A DNA stretch of 64,000 bases from Cervus elaphus (Eukaryota > Chordata > Mammalia > Artiodactyla > Cervidae). The stretch is from positions 3,732,235 through 3,796,234 of the forward strand of contig NC_057828.1 in the NCBI RefSeq assembly GCF_910594005.1. The letters are read 5' to 3'. This document shows positions 60,321 to 64,000 of the stretch, piece by piece (the stretch's first letter is position 1; each line of letters starts with the position of its first letter). The translations under genes and the position numbers were made by a program. A model generated the notes under the pieces. It saw only the letters and a program-made list of their open reading frames with translations, made no database searches and had not been told where the DNA came from.

Positions 60321-63300
60321 TTGGTCCACGGAGCTCTTTCGTGTTGCTACAGTGACCTCAGGATCCCTCTAGCCTTGAAACAGTGTTCTTGGGGTTTCTC
60401 TGGAGTGCCATCAAGGAAATCAAGGCTCCTTTCATGTTTGATGAGCAACACGGAATTGCGCTGCACGCAGTTCAGGGGAATCGGGCCTCATTTTGCGTCG
60501 AGGGGGAAGTCTCATGGTTTTTCTCGAGTTTCGGTGGGAACCTGGGGTATATTCTCGAGTTACGACGGGGATAGGCCTTCCACACACGTGCTTGTTCAGC
60601 GACGTCAGGACTCCTGCCTAGTTGCGAGGGACAACTCGGGATTCTCCTCGAGGCTTGGCAGGGCAATTGGGACGCCTCTCCAGCTGAGGCGGGAGACCAA
60701 GTGTCGCTTTCCACGTGCCACAGGAATCCTGGGACTCCTATCAAGTTTCACGAGGAGTCAGGCATCGTCTCCTTTGGAGGCACTGATCTCCGTGTACCTC
60801 TGGAGTTTTCAAAGGATGTGAGCCCTCCGGTCGCGATGAAGTGGGGAACTATGTCTTTCTCTGTGGTCTCCACATGGAATTCAGACATCCTTACCTCTGT
60901 GAGATGCAAGAAGAGCCTGCATTTAAGTCACTGCAGGGATATCTGGCCTTATTTCGAGTCAGGGCATCTCGGTCTCCATTCCACTTGAGGCCACAAACTC
61001 AGGGTCCCTCTCACATAGCTAGAGCTGAGAGAAGCCTCCTCTTGAGGTGCTTGTGTTAAGGTGGTATTCCTCTGAAGTCGAAGCCAGGGACTAACCTCTC
61101 ATCTCGAGTTGATTTTTGGTCCACGGAGCTCTTTCGTGTTGCTACAGTGACCTCAGGATCACTCTAGCCTTGAAACAGTGTTCTTGGGGTTCTCTGGAGT
61201 GCCATCAAGTAAATCAAGGCTCCTTTCATGTGTGATGTGCAACACGGAATTGCTCTGCACGCAGTGCAGGGGAATCGGGCCTCATCTCGCGGCGAGGGGG
61301 AAGTCTCATGGTTTTTCTCGAGTTGCGGCGGGAACCTGGGGTATATTCTCGAGTTACGACGGGGATGGTCCTTCCACCTACGTGTTTGTTCAGCGACGTC
61401 AGGACTCCTGCCTAGTTGCGAGGGACAACTCGGGATTCTCCTCGAGGCTTGGCAGGGCAATTGGGACGCCTCTCCAGCTGAGGCGGGAGACCAAGGGTCC
61501 CTTTCCACGTGCCACAGGAATCCTCGGACTCCTATCAAGTTTCACGAGGAGTCAGCTTCGTCTCCTTTGGAGGCACTGATCTCCGTGTACCTCTGGAGTT
61601 TTCAAAAGATGTGAGGCCTCCGGTCGCAATGAGGTGAGGAAGTAGGTTTTCTCTGTGTTCTCCACAGGGGATTCAGACATCCTTTCGTCTTGGGAGATGC
61701 AAGACGAGCCTGCATTCAAGTCACTGAAGGGATATTCGGCCTTACTTCGAGTCAGGGCATCGCGGTGTCCATTCCACTTGAGGCCGCAAACTCAGGGTCC
61801 CTCTCAAATAGCTAGAGCTGAGAGAAGCCTCCTCTTGAGGTGCCTGTGGTAAGGTGGTATTGCTCTGGAGTCGAAGCCAGGGACTAACCTCTCATCTCGA
61901 GTTGATTTTTGGTCCACGGAGCTCTTTCGTGTTGCTACAGTGACCTCAGGATCCCTCTAGGCTTGAAACAGTGTTCTTGGGGTTTCTCTGGAGTGCCATC
62001 AAGGAAATCAAGGCTCCTTTCATGTGTGATGTGCAACACGGAATTGCTCTGCACGCAGTGCAGGGGAATCGGGCCTCATCTCGCGGCGAGGGGGAAGTCT
62101 CATGGTTTTTCTCGAGTTGCGGCGGGAACCTGGGGTATATTCTCGACATACGACGAGGATGGCCCTTCCACACACGTGTTTGTTCAGCCACGTCAGGACT
62201 CCTGCCTAGTTGCGAGGGACAACTCGGGATTCTCCTCGAGGCTTGGCAGGGCAATTGGGACGCCTCTCCAGGTGAGGCGGGAGACCAAGAGTCCCTTTCC
62301 CCGTGCCACAGGAATCCTGGGACTCCTATCAAGTTTCACGAGGAGTAAGGCATCGTCTCCTTTGGAGGCACTGATCTCCGCGTACCTCTGGAGTTTTCAA
62401 GGGATGTGAGGCCTCCGGTCGCGATGAGGTGGTGAACTAGGTCTTTCTCTGTGGTCTCCACAGGGGATTCAGACATCCTTTCCTCTTGGGCGATGCAAGA
62501 CGAGCCTGCATTCAAGTCACTGCAGGGATATCCGGCCTTATTTCGAGTCATTGGTTCGCGGTCTCCATTCCACTTGAGGCCGCAAACTCAGGGTCCCTCT
62601 CACATACATAGAGCTGAGAGAAGCCTGCTCTTGAGGTGCTTGTGGAAAGGTTGTATTCCTCTGGAGTCGAAGCCAGGGACTAACCTCTCATCTCGAGTTG
62701 ATTTTTGGTCCATGGAGCTCTTTCGTGTTGCTACAGGGACCTCAGTTTCCCTCTAGCCTTGAAACAGTGTTCTTGGGGTTTCTCTGGAGTGCCATCAAGT
62801 AAATCAAGGCTCCTTTCATGTGTGATGTGCAACACGGAATTGCTCTGCACGCAGTGCAGGGGAATCGGGCCTCATCTCGCGGCGAGGGGGAAGTCTCATG
62901 GTTTTTCTCGAGTTGCGGCGGGAACCTGGGGTATATTCTGGAGTTACGACGGGGATGGCCCTTCCACCCACGTGTTTGTTCAGCGACGTCAGGACTCCTG
63001 CCTAGTTGCGAGGGACAACTCGGGATTCTCCTCGAGGCTTGGCAGGGCAATTGGGACGCCTCTCCAGCTGAGGCGGGAGACCAAGAGTCCCTTTCCACGT
63101 GCCACAGGAATCCTGGGACTCCTATCAAGTTTCAAGAGAAGTCAGGCATCGTCTCCTTTGAAGGCACTGATCTCCGCGTACCTCTGGAGTTTTCAAAGGA
63201 TGTGAGGCCTCAGATCGCGATGAGGTGGGGAACTAGGTCTTTCTCTGTGGTCTCCACAGGGGATTCAGACATCCTTTCGTCTTGGGAGATGCAAGACGAG

Positions 63301-63500
63301 CCTGCATTCAAGTCACTGCAGGGATATTCGGCCTTATTTCACGTCAGTGCATCGCGGTATCCATTCCACTTGAGGCTGCAAACTCAGGGTCCCTCTCACA
63401 TACCTAGAGCTGAGAGAGGCCTCCTCTTGAGGTGCTTGTGGTAAGGTGGTATTCCTCTGGAGTCGAAGCCAGGGACTAACCTCTCATCTCGAGTTGATTT

Positions 63501-64000
63501 TTGGTCCACGGAGCTCTTTCGTGTTGCTACAGTGACCTCAGGATGCCTCTAGCCTTGAAACAGTGTTCTTGGGGTTTCTCTGGAGTGCCATCAAGGAAAT
63601 CAAGGCTCCTTTCATGTGTGATGTGCAACACGGAATTGCTCTGCACTCAGTGCAGGGGAATCGGGCCTCATCTCGCGGCGAGGGGGAAGTCTCATGGTTT
63701 TTCTCGAGTTGCGGCGGGAACCTGCGGTATATTCTCGAGTTACGACGAGGATGGCCCTTCCACACACGTGTTTGTTCAGCGATGGCAGGACTCCTGCCTA
63801 GTTGCGAGGGACAACTCGGGATTCTCCTCGAGGCTTGGCAGGGCAATTGGGACGCCTCTCCAGCTGAGGCGGGAGACCAAGGGTCCCTTTCCACGTGCCA
63901 CAGGAATCCTGGGACTCCTATCAAGGTTCATGAGGAATCAGGCATCGTTTCCTTTGGAGGCACTGATCTCCGCGTTCCTCTGGGGTTTTAAAAGGATGTT
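63501..64000 (+). repeat. Partial monomer U80 at the right edge
   Basis: The first 400 or so bases are near consensus, with GGATGCCTC (BamHI site lost), CTGCACTCAG, CCTGCGGTAT and GCGATGGCAGG. The last 80 bases carry unusually many differences (AAGGTTCATGAGGAATC, CGTTTCC, GCGTTCC, GGGGTTTTAAAAGG). About 295 bp of this monomer lie beyond the window. Confidence 0.92.

Larger units (their letters stand above)
58731..63500 (+). repeat. Monomers U74-U79, re-copied mosaic of the preceding block
   Basis: Monomers start at 58731, 59527, 60321, 61116, 61909 and 62705. 58731 joins a 61909-type 5' end (CTAGGCTTG) to the 53173 type. 59527 is a three-source hybrid. 60321 and 61116 copy 57143 and 57938 almost base for base, sharing GATGAGCAACACGG, GATAGGCC, GTGAGCCC, CACATGGAATTC, the one-base-shorter GGGGTTCTCTGG, and AGTCAGCTTCG. 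The end of 61116 switches to the 53969 type (CTGAAGGGATATTC, CTTACTTCG), and 61909 then resembles 54762 (GACGAGGATGG, AAGAGTCCC, GGAGTAAGG). 62705 is close to consensus with CCTCAGTTTCCC, as at 55557. Confidence 0.82.
1..64000 (+). repeat. Satellite DNA array, about 795-bp monomer, ruminant satellite I type
   Basis: The whole window is a head-to-tail tandem array. The phase mark TTGGTCCAC (or a one- or two-base variant) recurs every 792-796 bp from 679 to 63501, always on the + strand. Every monomer carries the same landmarks in the same order: GGAGCTC, CAGGATCC, CTCGAGTTG, CTCGAGTTAC, CACGTGT, GACGTC, CTCCTCGAGG, CCACGTGCC and CTGCAGGGATATC. Neighbouring monomers differ mainly by scattered substitutions. 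The 0.8-kb length, 31-bp internal periodicity and high CpG content match the satellite I family of pecoran ruminants, which is known to fill centromeric heterochromatin; this assignment rests on architecture and recall, not on a search. A cervid or caprine source is most likely. Such DNA acts structurally and may be transcribed at low level as noncoding RNA, but no promoter can be proved here. Confidence 0.95.

Noticed and set aside
1..64000. CRISPR array or bacterial tandem gene cluster
   Set aside because: There are no unique spacers between constant repeats. The whole 795 bp repeats, the 31-bp units adjoin directly, and no cas-like or bacterial gene is present.
1..64000. Ribosomal DNA or intergenic spacer repeats
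   Set aside because: No rRNA core sequence is recognisable, and the monomer is too short and uniform for an rDNA unit.
1..64000. Retroviral LTR or transposon-derived tandem array
   Set aside because: No terminal repeats, target-site duplications, primer-binding site, polypurine tract or recognisable coding remnants appear in the monomer.
1..64000. Assigning the array to a named species
   Set aside because: A 0.8-kb satellite I monomer occurs in several deer and in caprine bovids. Without a database comparison, the 795-bp length and variants do not separate them.

Overview
The window is one uninterrupted, head-to-tail array of a tandem satellite repeat. The monomer is about 795 bp. Using the TTG of the motif TTGGTCCAC as a phase mark, there is a partial monomer (1-678), 79 complete monomers (679-63500, mean 795.2 bp, range 792-796) and a final partial monomer (63501-64000). 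All are on the same strand. No gene, RNA gene, transposable element, microsatellite or CRISPR array interrupts it, and no indel larger than about 4 bp was seen. Monomers are called U0 to U80 below.

Each monomer is itself built from about 25 degenerate 31-bp subrepeats plus one short one. Their typical pattern is a TGCGNCGGGA-like head and a TCTCGAGT-like tail. A 0.8-kb, CpG-rich monomer made of 31-bp subrepeats is the known architecture of the pecoran ruminant centromeric satellite I family (bovine 1.715 g/ml satellite, sheep/goat satellite I, cervid satellite I). I infer a ruminant pericentromere or centromere, most likely from a deer or a caprine bovid. The exact species cannot be read from the sequence alone.

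The informative content is higher-order. Shared private variants show this layout: (1) 679-8635, alternating A/B monomers with a loose 2-mer period; (2) 8636-22154, a 9-monomer segment present twice (offset 7156-7157 bp), the second copy patched with foreign monomer sequence; (3) 22155-26927, a 3-monomer duplication that lost one monomer through a hybrid; (4) 26928 to about 34290, a 5-monomer unit (3977 bp) tandemly duplicated with only two substitutions seen over about 3.4 kb; (5) 34087 to about 38856, an X-p1 dimer (1590 bp); (6) 37267-43627, an X-p1-p2-p3 tetramer (3181 bp) present twice; (7) 41243-53172, a p1-p6 hexamer (4772 bp) present twice plus a third copy collapsed to three monomers by internal deletions; (8) 53173-63500, a slightly shorter, mosaic set of monomers with overlapping duplications at offsets of 5558 and 3178 bp.

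Nothing here is a credible protein-coding system. Open frames of 60-255 codons occur in every monomer, in several frames and on both strands, because the subrepeat is poor in stop codons. The interesting signals are structural: nested growth of higher-order repeats (2 to 4 to 6), at least six hybrid monomers whose switch points fall in one quarter of the monomer, and two monomers carrying a CENP-B-box-like sequence one base too long.
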